DNA of 64,000 bases, taken from positions 62,001-126,000 of the forward strand of contig NZ_WJIC01000012.1 in the NCBI RefSeq assembly GCF_009649815.1, read 5' to 3'. Both the position numbers and the translations under genes were made by a program. The stretch comes from Nocardia sp. SYP-A9097. GTDB lineage: Bacteria; Actinomycetota; Actinomycetes; Mycobacteriales; Mycobacteriaceae. The notes under the pieces are model-generated. The model saw only the letters and a program-made list of their open reading frames with translations, did no database searches and was not told where the DNA came from. This document shows, in pieces, positions 42,853-51,059 of the stretch (positions are counted from its first letter, which is position 1; every line of letters starts with the position of its first letter).

Positions 42853-45423
42853 GTGAGCGCACAGGATTTGCCACTGGAACTTCGCCGTGCGTTGGCGGCT
42901 GTCGCCCGAGTGCCACGGCTGCTGGTCGCTTCGGACTATGACGGGACCATCGCGCCCATCGTGTCCGACCCCGCGAAGGCCTATCCCCATAGGGAGTCCG
43001 TGAGTGCGTTGCGCGCGCTCGCCGGACTCACCGGTACCACCGCCGCCGTCATCTCCGGACGGGCGCTGCGTGATCTCGCGGCCCTGTCCCGGCTGCCCGT
43101 AGAGGTGCAGTTGATCGGAAGTCACGGTTCCGAATTCGATGTCGGATTCGTGCACGCCATCGACAATGACGCCAAACAGCTACTGCGCGAAGTGCAGTCG
43201 ACGCTGACCCAGATCGCACAGGACAATCCCGGTGCGTCGGTCGAGACCAAACCGGCCAGCATCGCACTGCACGTGCGCAATGCCAGTCCCGAAATCGGCC
43301 GTCGCGCAGTGGTTCAGGTCCGTCAGGGTCCGGGCAGCTGGGTCGGCGTACAGACCACCGAGGGCAAGGAAGTCATCGAACTCGCGGTCGTCGAGACCGA
43401 CAAGGGCGCGGCCCTGGATATCGTCCGGCATCAGCAGGGCGCCTCCGCCGCGGTCTTCTTCGGCGATGACGTCACCGACGAGAAGGCGTTCAAGCGCCTC
43501 TCCGGACCGGACGTCGGCATCAAGGTCGGCGACGGTGAGAGCCTCGCCAAATATCACGTATCCAGCACCGAGGATGTCTCCACGGCCCTCGCCTTCCTGC
43601 TCGAGGAGCGGCGCACCTGGCTGGCAGGAGCCTCCGCCCCTCGAATCGAACGGCTGACCATGCTGGCCAGCCCGCGCTCCAAAGCCCTTGTCACACCGGA
43701 CGGCACCATCACCTGGCTGTGCCATCCCGAACCCGATTCGGCCGCGGTCTTCGCGCACCTGCTCGGCGGAGCGGGCGCGGGCCACTTCAGCATTCAGCCC
43801 GAACGCACCGGCCTGCCGCTCTCGCAGCGGTACAAGGACGGCACCATGACCGTCGAAACCCGTTGGGCCAGTCTGCAAGTGGTGGATTACCTACCGCACG
43901 ATGTGGTGCCGGAGCGGACCGACCTCACCCGTGTCATCACCGGTGACGCCAAGGCGGTCATCACCTTCGCACCGCGACCCGAATTCGGTCAGGTGCCGGT
44001 GCGCATCGTGCGCGACAGCGCCGGACTGCGCGTGCAGGGCACCAATGATCCACTCGTACTGCGCTCCCCGGGCGTGGACTGGGTCATTATCGACGAGGGC
44101 AATCACCACACCGCCCGCGCCGTCGTGGACCCGCGACAGGGCCCGATCGTGCTCGAAATGCGCTGCGGCACCTCCGATCTCGCGCCCTGCATGACACCCG
44201 AGGCGGACCGGCGACGCGAAGCCGAACGGTACTGGGCGGATTGGGCCGGGGAACTGGAACTTCCGCCGCTCAAACCGGATCTGATGAAACGCTCCGCGCT
44301 CACCCTGCGCGGACTCGTGCACGCACCGTCCGGATCGATTCTGGCGGCGGCCACCACCTCGCTGCCCGAGGACATCGGCGGCGTGCGCAACTGGGACTAC
44401 CGCTACTGCTGGCTGCGCGACGCCTCGCTCACCGCGTCCGCGCTGGTATCGCTCGGCTCGGTCGGCGAGGCCGAGGAACTGCTCGCCTGGGTGCACCGGG
44501 TCCTGGAAACCCTGCCCGGACCCGAGCGATTGCACCCGCTGTATACGCTCTACGGCGAAACCCTGCCGCCCGAGGCCGTCATCGACCAGCTGCCCGGCTA
44601 CGCCGGTTCCCGGCCGGTCCGCGTCGGCAACGCGGCGAATATGCAGGTGCAGCTCGACGTGTTCGGACCCATCGTCGACCTCATCTCACAACTCGCGCAC
44701 ACCCGCGAACGCAAGGGCATCACCGACCCGAAAAAGGCGCTGCCGGACCCGGATTGGGAGCTCGTGCACGCCATGGTCTCCGCCGTACAGCGGCGCTGGC
44801 GCGAACCCGACCACGGCATCTGGGAGATCCGCGGCAACCCGCGGCACCACGTGTACTCCAAGGTCATGGGCTGGCTCACCGCCGATCGGGCGATTACCCT
44901 CGCCCGGCAATTCGACCGGCCCATCGAACCCGACTGGGAGAAACTGCGCGACACCATCGCCGGTGAGGTCAGGGTCGAGGGCTGGAGCGAAGAGGTCCAG
45001 TCCTACACCGCCGCCTACGACGGCACCGACCTGGACGCCGCCACCCTGCACATCGGGCTGAGCGGTCTGATCGATCCGTCCGACCCGCGCTTCGCCGCCA
45101 CCGTCGTGGCGACCGAAGCCGAATTGCGCAGTGGCTCAACGGTGTACCGCTACCACCACGACGACGGACTGCCCGGCGGCGAGGGTGGCTTCCACCTCTG
45201 CGCCGCCTGGCTGGTCGAGGCGTACCTGCTCATCGGCAAGCGCGAGGACGCCGAGGCGCTCTTCGCCCAACTCGTCGACGTGGCAGGACCTACCGGACTC
45301 CTGTCCGAGGAGTACGACCCGGTCGCCGAACGATCGCTCGGCAACCACCCGCAGGCCTACAGCCACCTAGGCCTGCTCCGCTGCGCCCAGCTGCTCAGCC
45401 AGCCGGTCGCGGCAATGACGTAG
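42853..45423 (+). CDS. Trehalose-6-phosphate phosphatase fused to a GH15 glucoamylase/trehalase
   Basis: 856 residues with two enzyme domains. Residues about 1-255 are a HAD-type OtsB: D28/D30 in SDYDGTIAP, VISGRALRDL, and GDDVTDEKAF. Residues about 265-856 are GH15: NWDYRYCWLRDASLT, the proton-donor region PDHGIWEIRG and LLSEEYDP near the end. GH15 in mycobacteria includes trehalases, so one chain could make trehalose and split it. TAGGTT at 42841-42846 ends six bases before the GTG, suggesting a leaderless mRNA. No otsA is adjacent. Confidence 0.9.
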   Translation: MSAQDLPLELRRALAAVARVPRLLVASDYDGTIAPIVSDPAKAYPHRESVSALRALAGLTGTTAAVISGRALRDLAALSRLPVEVQLIGSHGSEFDVGFVHAIDNDAKQLLREVQSTLTQIAQDNPGASVETKPASIALHVRNASPEIGRRAVVQVRQGPGSWVGVQTTEGKEVIELAVVETDKGAALDIVRHQQGASAAVFFGDDVTDEKAFKRLSGPDVGIKVGDGESLAKYHVSSTEDVSTALAFLLEERRTWLAGASAPRIERLTMLASPRSKALVTPDGTITWLCHPEPDSAAVFAHLLGGAGAGHFSIQPERTGLPLSQRYKDGTMTVETRWASLQVVDYLPHDVVPERTDLTRVITGDAKAVITFAPRPEFGQVPVRIVRDSAGLRVQGTNDPLVLRSPGVDWVIIDEGNHHTARAVVDPRQGPIVLEMRCGTSDLAPCMTPEADRRREAERYWADWAGELELPPLKPDLMKRSALTLRGLVHAPSGSILAAATTSLPEDIGGVRNWDYRYCWLRDASLTASALVSLGSVGEAEELLAWVHRVLETLPGPERLHPLYTLYGETLPPEAVIDQLPGYAGSRPVRVGNAANMQVQLDVFGPIVDLISQLAHTRERKGITDPKKALPDPDWELVHAMVSAVQRRWREPDHGIWEIRGNPRHHVYSKVMGWLTADRAITLARQFDRPIEPDWEKLRDTIAGEVRVEGWSEEVQSYTAAYDGTDLDAATLHIGLSGLIDPSDPRFAATVVATEAELRSGSTVYRYHHDDGLPGGEGGFHLCAAWLVEAYLLIGKREDAEALFAQLVDVAGPTGLLSEEYDPVAERSLGNHPQAYSHLGLLRCAQLLSQPVAAMT

Positions 45424-45448
45424 CGCGCAACCGAAACGACGTAAGCCG

Positions 45449-45483
45449 AAAGAACCCCGTGAACACTGTTCGCGGGGTTCTTT
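45449..45483. terminator. Hairpin terminator
   Basis: 16-bp stem with one G-T wobble (45449-45464 with 45468-45483), three-base loop, ending in TTCTTT. It terminates the trehalose-phosphatase fusion gene. Confidence 0.8.
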
Positions 45484-45566
45484 GCTGTTCGGGGACGTCT
45501 GAAACGTGTCCACCACCACACCGACCGGTCTGGGTTGGGTCGAAGCGGGCACTTGCGCTACCTTTT

Positions 45567-45586
45567 AATGGCAATCGTTTTCGTTT
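45567..45586. promoter_or_regulatory. Zur-box-like site before the zinc ABC operon
   Basis: AATGGCAATCGTTTTCGTTT resembles Zur sites of the form ATGAAAAyCrTTTTCAT. It is about 30 bp before the substrate-binding protein gene. Assignment to Zur is by motif and by the genes downstream. Confidence 0.55.
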
Positions 45587-45616
45587 CTGTTAAGAGTGTT
45601 TCAGGAGTACCGTCGC

Positions 45617-46549
45617 GTGACCAGAAGCTTTGCCAAGGGATTCGCCGTGCTCGCCGCCGGACTAGCCACCGTCGCCACCCTGAGCGCCTGCGGATCCTCG
45701 AAGACCGATTCCGGACTGACCATCGTCGCCTCCACCAACGTCTGGGGAGATATCGCCAAGACCGTCGCGGGCCCCGACGCCAAGGTCGAATCCCTGATCG
45801 ACGACCCGGCCCTCGACCCGCACTCGCACGAGGTCAGCCCGGTACAGGCCGCGCAGATCAGCGACGCCGACCTCATCGTCTACAACGGCGGCGGCTACGA
45901 CGAATTCATCGACAAGGCCATCTCCGGCAAGAACAAGCGCACCGTCAACGCCGTGGACATCGCCGGCGAGGACTCGCACGGCGGCGAAGCCGGCACTGCG
46001 AAGACCGAGACCGGTCACGATCACTCCGGCGGTAACGAGCACGTCTGGTACGACGCGCATATCGTCGGCCACGTCGCCGAGCACATTGCCGAAACCCTCG
46101 GCGCCATCGACCCGGACCACAAGCAGGGCTACGCCGATCGCGCCGTCGCCTTCGCCGCCCAGCTGAGCGGTATCGAGGCCATTACCGCCGAGATCGCCGC
46201 CGAGCACCCGAACCAGCCGGTCCTGCAGACCGAGCCGCTCGCCTACTACATGCTGCTCGACGCCAAGGCCGCCGATCGCACCCCGCACGCCTTCCAGGAG
46301 GCCATCGAGCAGGGCACCGACCCCTCCCCCTCCGATGTGGCGGCGGTCCGGGACCTGCTGTCCGGCAAGCAGGTTCGTGCGCTGGTCTACAACATCCAGA
46401 CCGAGGACAAGATCACCGAAGACGTGCGGGCAATCGCCCAGTCCGCTGGTATCCCGGTCGTCGAGATCACCGAAACCCTCCCTCGGGGCCTGGATTACAT
46501 CCAATGGATGACCCGCAATGCCCAGGCCCTCGCCACGGCCCTCGCCTAG
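45617..46549 (+). CDS. znuA: Zinc/metal ABC transporter substrate-binding lipoprotein
   Basis: Lipoprotein of 310 residues: signal peptide with lipobox LSAC about residue 25, then a cluster A-I metal receptor. Metal ligands are suggested by LDPHSHEVSP, the His/Asp-rich loop GHDHSGGNEHVWYDAH and LQTEPLAYYM. It delivers zinc, possibly manganese, to the permease. Start GTG 45617 is chosen because GGAG lies upstream; an earlier GTG at 45596 is possible. First gene of a three-gene operon behind a Zur-like site. Confidence 0.9.
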   Translation: MTRSFAKGFAVLAAGLATVATLSACGSSKTDSGLTIVASTNVWGDIAKTVAGPDAKVESLIDDPALDPHSHEVSPVQAAQISDADLIVYNGGGYDEFIDKAISGKNKRTVNAVDIAGEDSHGGEAGTAKTETGHDHSGGNEHVWYDAHIVGHVAEHIAETLGAIDPDHKQGYADRAVAFAAQLSGIEAITAEIAAEHPNQPVLQTEPLAYYMLLDAKAADRTPHAFQEAIEQGTDPSPSDVAAVRDLLSGKQVRALVYNIQTEDKITEDVRAIAQSAGIPVVEITETLPRGLDYIQWMTRNAQALATALA

Positions 46550-46572
46550 TCCTCGCAGCCGGGAGCAGCACC

Positions 46573-47511
46573 ATGAAAGCCGACCCAGTCGTCGAAACAT
46601 TCATCACCCCAACGGAATCCGTCGACAGCCCACGCCCGGTGCCGACCAGCGCACCGAAATCCACTCCTGCGGTGCGGCTTTCGAACGCACGACTGGCGTA
46701 CGGGCAGCGGACACTGTGGTCCGGACTGGATCTCGAGGTGACACCGGGCGAATTCATCGCGGTGCTCGGACCCAACGGGTCGGGTAAGACGTCGCTGCTG
46801 AAGATGCTGCTGGGCCAGGTCGCACTCTCCGAGGGCACCGCCGAGATCGCGGGTTCGCCCGCGCGACTGGGCAATTCGGATATCGGTTACGTGCCGCAGC
46901 AGAAGACCATGGACTCCGGAGTGCAATTGCGCGGCGTCGATCTGGTCGGGCTCGGCGTGGACGGGCACCGCTGGGGACTCGGCTTCCGCGGGCGCAAGGA
47001 ACGCAAACGCCGAGTGGCACAGGCGATCGCGGATGTCGGCGCGGAGAAGTACGCGTACGCGCCCATCGACGCGCTCTCCGGCGGCGAACAGCAGCGACTA
47101 CGCGTGGCGCAAGCGCTCGCGGGCGATCCGCGCGTACTGCTCTGCGATGAGCCCCTGCTCTCGCTCGACCTCGCCAATCAACGCCTCGTCTCCGAGCTCA
47201 TCGACAAGCGGCGGCGCACCCACGACACCGCGGTGCTCTTCGTGACGCACGAGATCAATCCCATTCTGCCGCTGGTGGATCGGGTCCTGTACCTGGTCGA
47301 CGGCAAATTCCGGATCGGCACCCCCGACGAGGTGATGACCTCCGAGGTGCTGTCCGAGCTCTACCGCACCGAGGTCGATGTGCTGCGCGTACGCGGCCGG
47401 CTCGTGGTCGTCGGCACCGGCGATGTCATGGACGCCCTCGGCGAAGCCGGCGGCCACTGCCACGGCGGCGATGACCACAGCCGCGCCGAAACCGATGGGG
47501 CGCACGCATGA
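46573..47511 (+). CDS. znuC: Zinc ABC transporter ATP-binding protein with His-rich tail
   Basis: ATPase of 312 residues. Walker A LGPNGSGKTSLL, signature LSGGEQQRLRVAQAL, Walker B VLLCDEPLLSLD and the H-loop VTHEINPI are all present. A 35-residue N-terminal extension and a C-terminal GGHCHGGDDHSRAETDGAH tail are additions; the tail could bind zinc. ATG 46573 follows GGGAG. The stop overlaps the permease start. Confidence 0.92.
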   Translation: MKADPVVETFITPTESVDSPRPVPTSAPKSTPAVRLSNARLAYGQRTLWSGLDLEVTPGEFIAVLGPNGSGKTSLLKMLLGQVALSEGTAEIAGSPARLGNSDIGYVPQQKTMDSGVQLRGVDLVGLGVDGHRWGLGFRGRKERKRRVAQAIADVGAEKYAYAPIDALSGGEQQRLRVAQALAGDPRVLLCDEPLLSLDLANQRLVSELIDKRRRTHDTAVLFVTHEINPILPLVDRVLYLVDGKFRIGTPDEVMTSEVLSELYRTEVDVLRVRGRLVVVGTGDVMDALGEAGGHCHGGDDHSRAETDGAHA

Positions 47512-48386
47512 TCGACAAACTCTCCGGCGTCCTCTCGAAGATGTTCGACTTCTCCACCACCGCACACCTGATGGGCTACGACTTCGTCCAGCAGGCGGTG
47601 CTGGCGGCGGCACTGCTCGGCCTGCTCGCCGGTGCCATCGGGCCGCTGATCATCAGCCGTCAGATGTCCTTCGCGGTACACGGCACCAGCGAGCTCTCAC
47701 TCACCGGCGCGGCGGCGGCACTGCTCGCCGGGGTCGGCGTGGGCGTCGGCGCGATCGCGGGCTCGGTGGTCGCCGCGGTCCTGTTCGGCGTGCTGGGTTC
47801 CCGTGCCCGCGAACGGGATTCGGTCATCGCCGTGGTGCTGTCCTTCGGCCTCGGCCTGTCGGTGCTGTTCCTGTGGCTCGGCCCCGAACGCGCGGGCTCG
47901 AAATTCTCGCTGCTCACCGGTCAGGTGGTGAGCGTCGGTTACAGCGGCCTCACCCTGCTGACCACCTGCACCGTCGGCGTCCTGATCGTGCTGGCCGCCG
48001 TCTACCGCCCGCTGCTGTTCGCCAGCTCCGACCCGGAAGTCGCGGTGGCACGCGGGGTTCCGGTGCGCGCTCTTTCCATCGTGTTCGCCGTCCTGCTCGG
48101 CATCACCGCCGCCTTCGGCGTCCAGATCGTCGGCGCACTCCTGGTACTGGCGCTGCTCATCACCCCCGCCGCGGCCGCCGCCCAACTCACGGCGAGCCCG
48201 GTCCGCGCAACGATTCTCGCGATCGTCTTCGCGGAAACCGCCGCGGTGGGCGGCATCCTGCTCTCCCTGGCCCCCGGCGTCCCGGTATCGACCTTCGTCA
48301 CCACCATCTCGTTCACCATCTACCTGGTCTGCCGAGTCATCGGTTCCCGCACCAGAACCCGCCGCCGCGCACTGGTCACCGCCTGA
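47508..48386 (+). CDS. znuB: Zinc ABC transporter permease
   Basis: Permease of 292 residues of the ABC-3 family (ZnuB/TroC) with about eight helices. Typical elements are GPLIISRQMSFAVHGTSELS near residue 45 and GALLVLALLITPAAAAAQL. ATG overlaps the ATPase stop by four bases. Two strong hairpins follow the gene. Confidence 0.92.
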   Translation: MIDKLSGVLSKMFDFSTTAHLMGYDFVQQAVLAAALLGLLAGAIGPLIISRQMSFAVHGTSELSLTGAAAALLAGVGVGVGAIAGSVVAAVLFGVLGSRARERDSVIAVVLSFGLGLSVLFLWLGPERAGSKFSLLTGQVVSVGYSGLTLLTTCTVGVLIVLAAVYRPLLFASSDPEVAVARGVPVRALSIVFAVLLGITAAFGVQIVGALLVLALLITPAAAAAQLTASPVRATILAIVFAETAAVGGILLSLAPGVPVSTFVTTISFTIYLVCRVIGSRTRTRRRALVTA

Positions 48387-48395
48387 CCCATCCAC

Positions 48396-48480
48396 TCGCG
48401 ATCTGCCGCGTGAGGGGCCGCAGATCGCGAACGGGACCTGATGGCGGTGTGGCTACTCGCAAGCCGCCGTCAGGTCCCGT
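48396..48480. terminator. Two tandem hairpin terminators
   Basis: First stem 11 bp, 48396-48406 with 48420-48430, perfect. Second stem 17 bp with one wobble, 48431-48447 with 48464-48480. The stems are directly adjacent and lie between the permease gene and the convergent end of mutY. Confidence 0.75.
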
Positions 48481-48490
48481 TGATCTTGGT

Positions 48491-49366
48491 TTACGCGCCG
48501 CCCTCACCCGCGAGGGCGAAGAGGCCGTCGGGGGTCTGCTCGATCAGGCCGTCCGTGAGGAGGGAGTCCAGGGCGCGGTCGCGTTGGCCGGTGTCGCGAG
48601 TCCAGGCCAGATCCAAGCGGATTCGCTCGACGGGGCCGGAGGCGTCGCGGAGTACATCCAGGAGGCGGCCGCGCGCCTGACGGTCGGTGCCCTCGTACTT
48701 CTGGGTGCGGCGCACCACATCCGAGGCGGGGCGGCCCGCGGTGATCCAGGCGCAGGACGGGAGTGGGCAGCGTTCGCAGTCGGGGGTGCGGGCGGTGCAG
48801 ATGGTCGCGCCGAGCTCCATGAGGGCCGCGGAGAAGACGGCGGCGCGGTCCACCCGAACGGGGAGCAGGGCCGCGGTTTCGCCCAGATCGCGGGCGGCGG
48901 GATTGCCCGCTTCGGCGCGGCCGTGCACCGCGCGCGCCACCACACGGCGAACATTGGTGTCCACCACCGGGACTCGCTGACCATAGGCGAAACAGGCCAC
49001 CGCACGAGCGGTGTAGTCGCCGATACCGGGCAGGCTCAGCAGTACATCCACATCGGCAGGCACCTCGTCGCCGTGCTGTTCGGCGAGTACGCGCGCGCAC
49101 TCGTGCAGGCGCAGCGCGCGCCGGGGGTAGCCGAGTTTGCCCCAGGCCCGCAATACTTCACCCTGTGGCGCGGCGGCCATGGCCGAGGGCACCGGCCAGC
49201 GCGCCACCCATTCACGCCAAATGGGTTCCACCCGCACGACGGGGGTCTGCTGCAGCATGATCTCGCTCATCAAGATCTGCCAGGCGGTCACGCCCGAACG
49301 TCGCCACGGCAGGTCACGAGCGGTTTCCCGATACCAGTCGATGAGAGTATCGCTGTCCATGGTCAT
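48491..49366 (-). CDS. mutY: A/G-specific adenine glycosylase MutY
   Basis: DNA repair glycosylase of 291 residues that removes adenine opposite 8-oxoguanine. Motifs: IMLQQTPVVRV, the helix-hairpin-helix LLSLPGIGDYTARAVACFAYG with catalytic Asp in PVVDTNVRRV, and a 4Fe-4S cluster C-x6-C-x2-C-x4-C (CTARTPDCERCPLPSC). Shorter than E. coli MutY, without the long C-terminal NUDIX-like domain. ATG 49366; divergent from canB. Confidence 0.93.
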   Translation of the reverse strand: MTMDSDTLIDWYRETARDLPWRRSGVTAWQILMSEIMLQQTPVVRVEPIWREWVARWPVPSAMAAAPQGEVLRAWGKLGYPRRALRLHECARVLAEQHGDEVPADVDVLLSLPGIGDYTARAVACFAYGQRVPVVDTNVRRVVARAVHGRAEAGNPAARDLGETAALLPVRVDRAAVFSAALMELGATICTARTPDCERCPLPSCAWITAGRPASDVVRRTQKYEGTDRQARGRLLDVLRDASGPVERIRLDLAWTRDTGQRDRALDSLLTDGLIEQTPDGLFALAGEGGA

Positions 49367-49478
49367 TCGATCCTTGTCACCAGCTCACCGGTTCGGCAGT
49401 CGCACGGCCAGAACGTAGTTGCCGGACCTTAACGTCCCGGACTCGCCGGTAACCGCTCCGATATGGAAAATGAGACAC

Positions 49479-50102
49479 ATGCCGCATAACAACCCGATCA
49501 GCGCCTGGAAAGCTCTCCGCGAAGGCAATGAACGCTTCGTCAACGGGACGTTGCAGCATCCTAGCCAAAGCGCCTTCGATCGAGCCAAGCTCCTCGGCGG
49601 TCAGCAACCCGGCGCGATTCTGTTCGGCTGCGGCGACTCCCGCGTGGCCGCCGAGATCATCTTCGATCAGGGACTCGGCGATATGTTCGTGGTGCGCACC
49701 GCGGGTCACGTGGTGGACTCCTCGGTCCTCGGCTCCATCGAATACGGCGTGCAGGTACTGCACGTTCCGCTCATCGTGGTGCTCGGGCACGACAGCTGCG
49801 GCGCGGTCCGCGCCACCATCGACGCCCTGGACCACGGCAATGTGCCCGGCGGATTCATTCGCAGTGTGGTGGAGCGCGTCACCCCGTCCATTCTGATCGG
49901 CCGCCGCGAGGGGCTGAGCTCGGTCGACGAGCTGGAGGCCCGGCACGTCGAGGAGACCGCCCGCCTGCTCATGCAGCGCTCGATGATCATCTCCCAGCGC
50001 GTGGCGACCGGCGAATGCGCCATCGCCTGCGTCACTTACAACCTCGCGGAGGGGCAGACCAGGCTGCACCGCGTGATCGGCAATATCGGCGAGGTCGTCT
50101 AG
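49479..50102 (+). CDS. canB: Beta-class carbonic anhydrase CanB
   Basis: Zinc enzyme of 207 residues interconverting CO2 and bicarbonate. Ligands C51, D53-R55 dyad (FGCGDSRV), H105 and C108 (GHDSCGA) are all visible. Closely resembles M. tuberculosis CanB, which starts MPNTNPVAAW; hence ATG 49479 (MPHNNPISAW) rather than 49470 or earlier. mutY-canB linkage is conserved. Confidence 0.93.
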   Translation: MPHNNPISAWKALREGNERFVNGTLQHPSQSAFDRAKLLGGQQPGAILFGCGDSRVAAEIIFDQGLGDMFVVRTAGHVVDSSVLGSIEYGVQVLHVPLIVVLGHDSCGAVRATIDALDHGNVPGGFIRSVVERVTPSILIGRREGLSSVDELEARHVEETARLLMQRSMIISQRVATGECAIACVTYNLAEGQTRLHRVIGNIGEVV

Positions 50103-50277
50103 CCTTCGAGCGCCGAGATCGCCTGTGCCCGCTGCGAATACGACGGACACGGTTTTCGAGAGTGAGCTGGTCGCCCGCATAAAACGCCGAAATGTACCTG
50201 GCACGTGGGCTCTTTCACCTCCGACACGCCGAGACCCTGCGGCGGACACACCCGACGGTGCCCTTACCGTTGTCAGC

Positions 50278-50958
50278 GTGCTGGAACCGAATGGACCACT
50301 GCCGCCGGAAATCTACTGGCGCCGTCGCCTGGTCGCGATCGGCGCGATCGCGGTCGCCCTGCTACTGGTGATCTGGGTGGCCTTCGCGCTATTGCGCAGC
50401 GGCGGCGGTGAGGAGAAGAAAGCCGACGCCAAAGTGCCCACCTCCGCTCCCGGCGCGACCAACAAACCCGCCGGGAGCTCCTCGGGTGCACCCGATTCGG
50501 GCTCGGCCAAACCGTCGGCGAGCACCGTCAGCGGTAGCGCGGCCCCGATCGCGGGCGCGGGTGCGGGCCAGTGCTCGGATCAGTCGCTGGCCGTGAAGGT
50601 GAATGTCGGGCAGCCCACCTACAAGACCGGTGAGCAGCCGGTCTTCGGCATTGTCATCACCAATATCTCCAGCTCGGCGTGTGAGCGGGATATGGGTTCG
50701 GGCCTGCAGCTGGTTTCGGTGCAATCCCTCGACGGCCAGCGCCGCCTCTGGGCCTCCACCGACTGCTACCCGGACGGCACCCCCGATATGCGCACCCTCA
50801 TGCCCGGCCAGCAGGCGGCCTTCACCGTCACCTGGTCCGGCTCCACCTCCCAGCCCGGCTGCGCCGGCGAACGTGTCCCGGTACCCGCGGGCCCCTACAC
50901 CGTTGTCGCCCAACTGGGTTCGGTGCGCAGCGCACCGGAACCCTTCAATATCGCCTGA
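50278..50958 (+). CDS. Membrane-anchored conserved protein (Rv3587c-like)
   Basis: Protein of 226 residues starting at GTG 50278 (LEPNGPLPPEIYWRRR), with one transmembrane helix (residues about 20-40), a Ser/Ala/Pro linker and an extracytoplasmic beta domain (VNVGQPTYKTGEQPVF, GPYTVVAQLGS). Two or three cysteines could pair. The N-terminal motif matches the protein between canB and disA in mycobacteria as I recall it. TACCGT at 50265-50270 and no ribosome-binding site suggest a near-leaderless mRNA. Function unknown. Confidence 0.8.
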   Translation: MLEPNGPLPPEIYWRRRLVAIGAIAVALLLVIWVAFALLRSGGGEEKKADAKVPTSAPGATNKPAGSSSGAPDSGSAKPSASTVSGSAAPIAGAGAGQCSDQSLAVKVNVGQPTYKTGEQPVFGIVITNISSSACERDMGSGLQLVSVQSLDGQRRLWASTDCYPDGTPDMRTLMPGQQAAFTVTWSGSTSQPGCAGERVPVPAGPYTVVAQLGSVRSAPEPFNIA

Positions 50959-50976
50959 TACGAGCAGCTTTCAGCA

Positions 50977-51010
50977 CGAAGGCCGGATCCCGAATGGGAT
51001 CCGGCCTTCG
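50977..51010. terminator. Bidirectional hairpin terminator
   Basis: Perfect 15-bp stem (50977-50991 with 50996-51010), tetraloop GAAT. It fills most of the short gap where disA would be expected. Confidence 0.85.
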
Positions 51011-51059
51011 CCGTTGGAACAGAACCGTTTCCGGCGCGGAGTCCGGATTCGGCGGTTCG

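Noticed and set aside
47378..49432. 684-codon frame through the permease, the tandem terminators and mutY antisense
   Set aside because: It crosses two strong hairpins and two real genes; composition is artificial.
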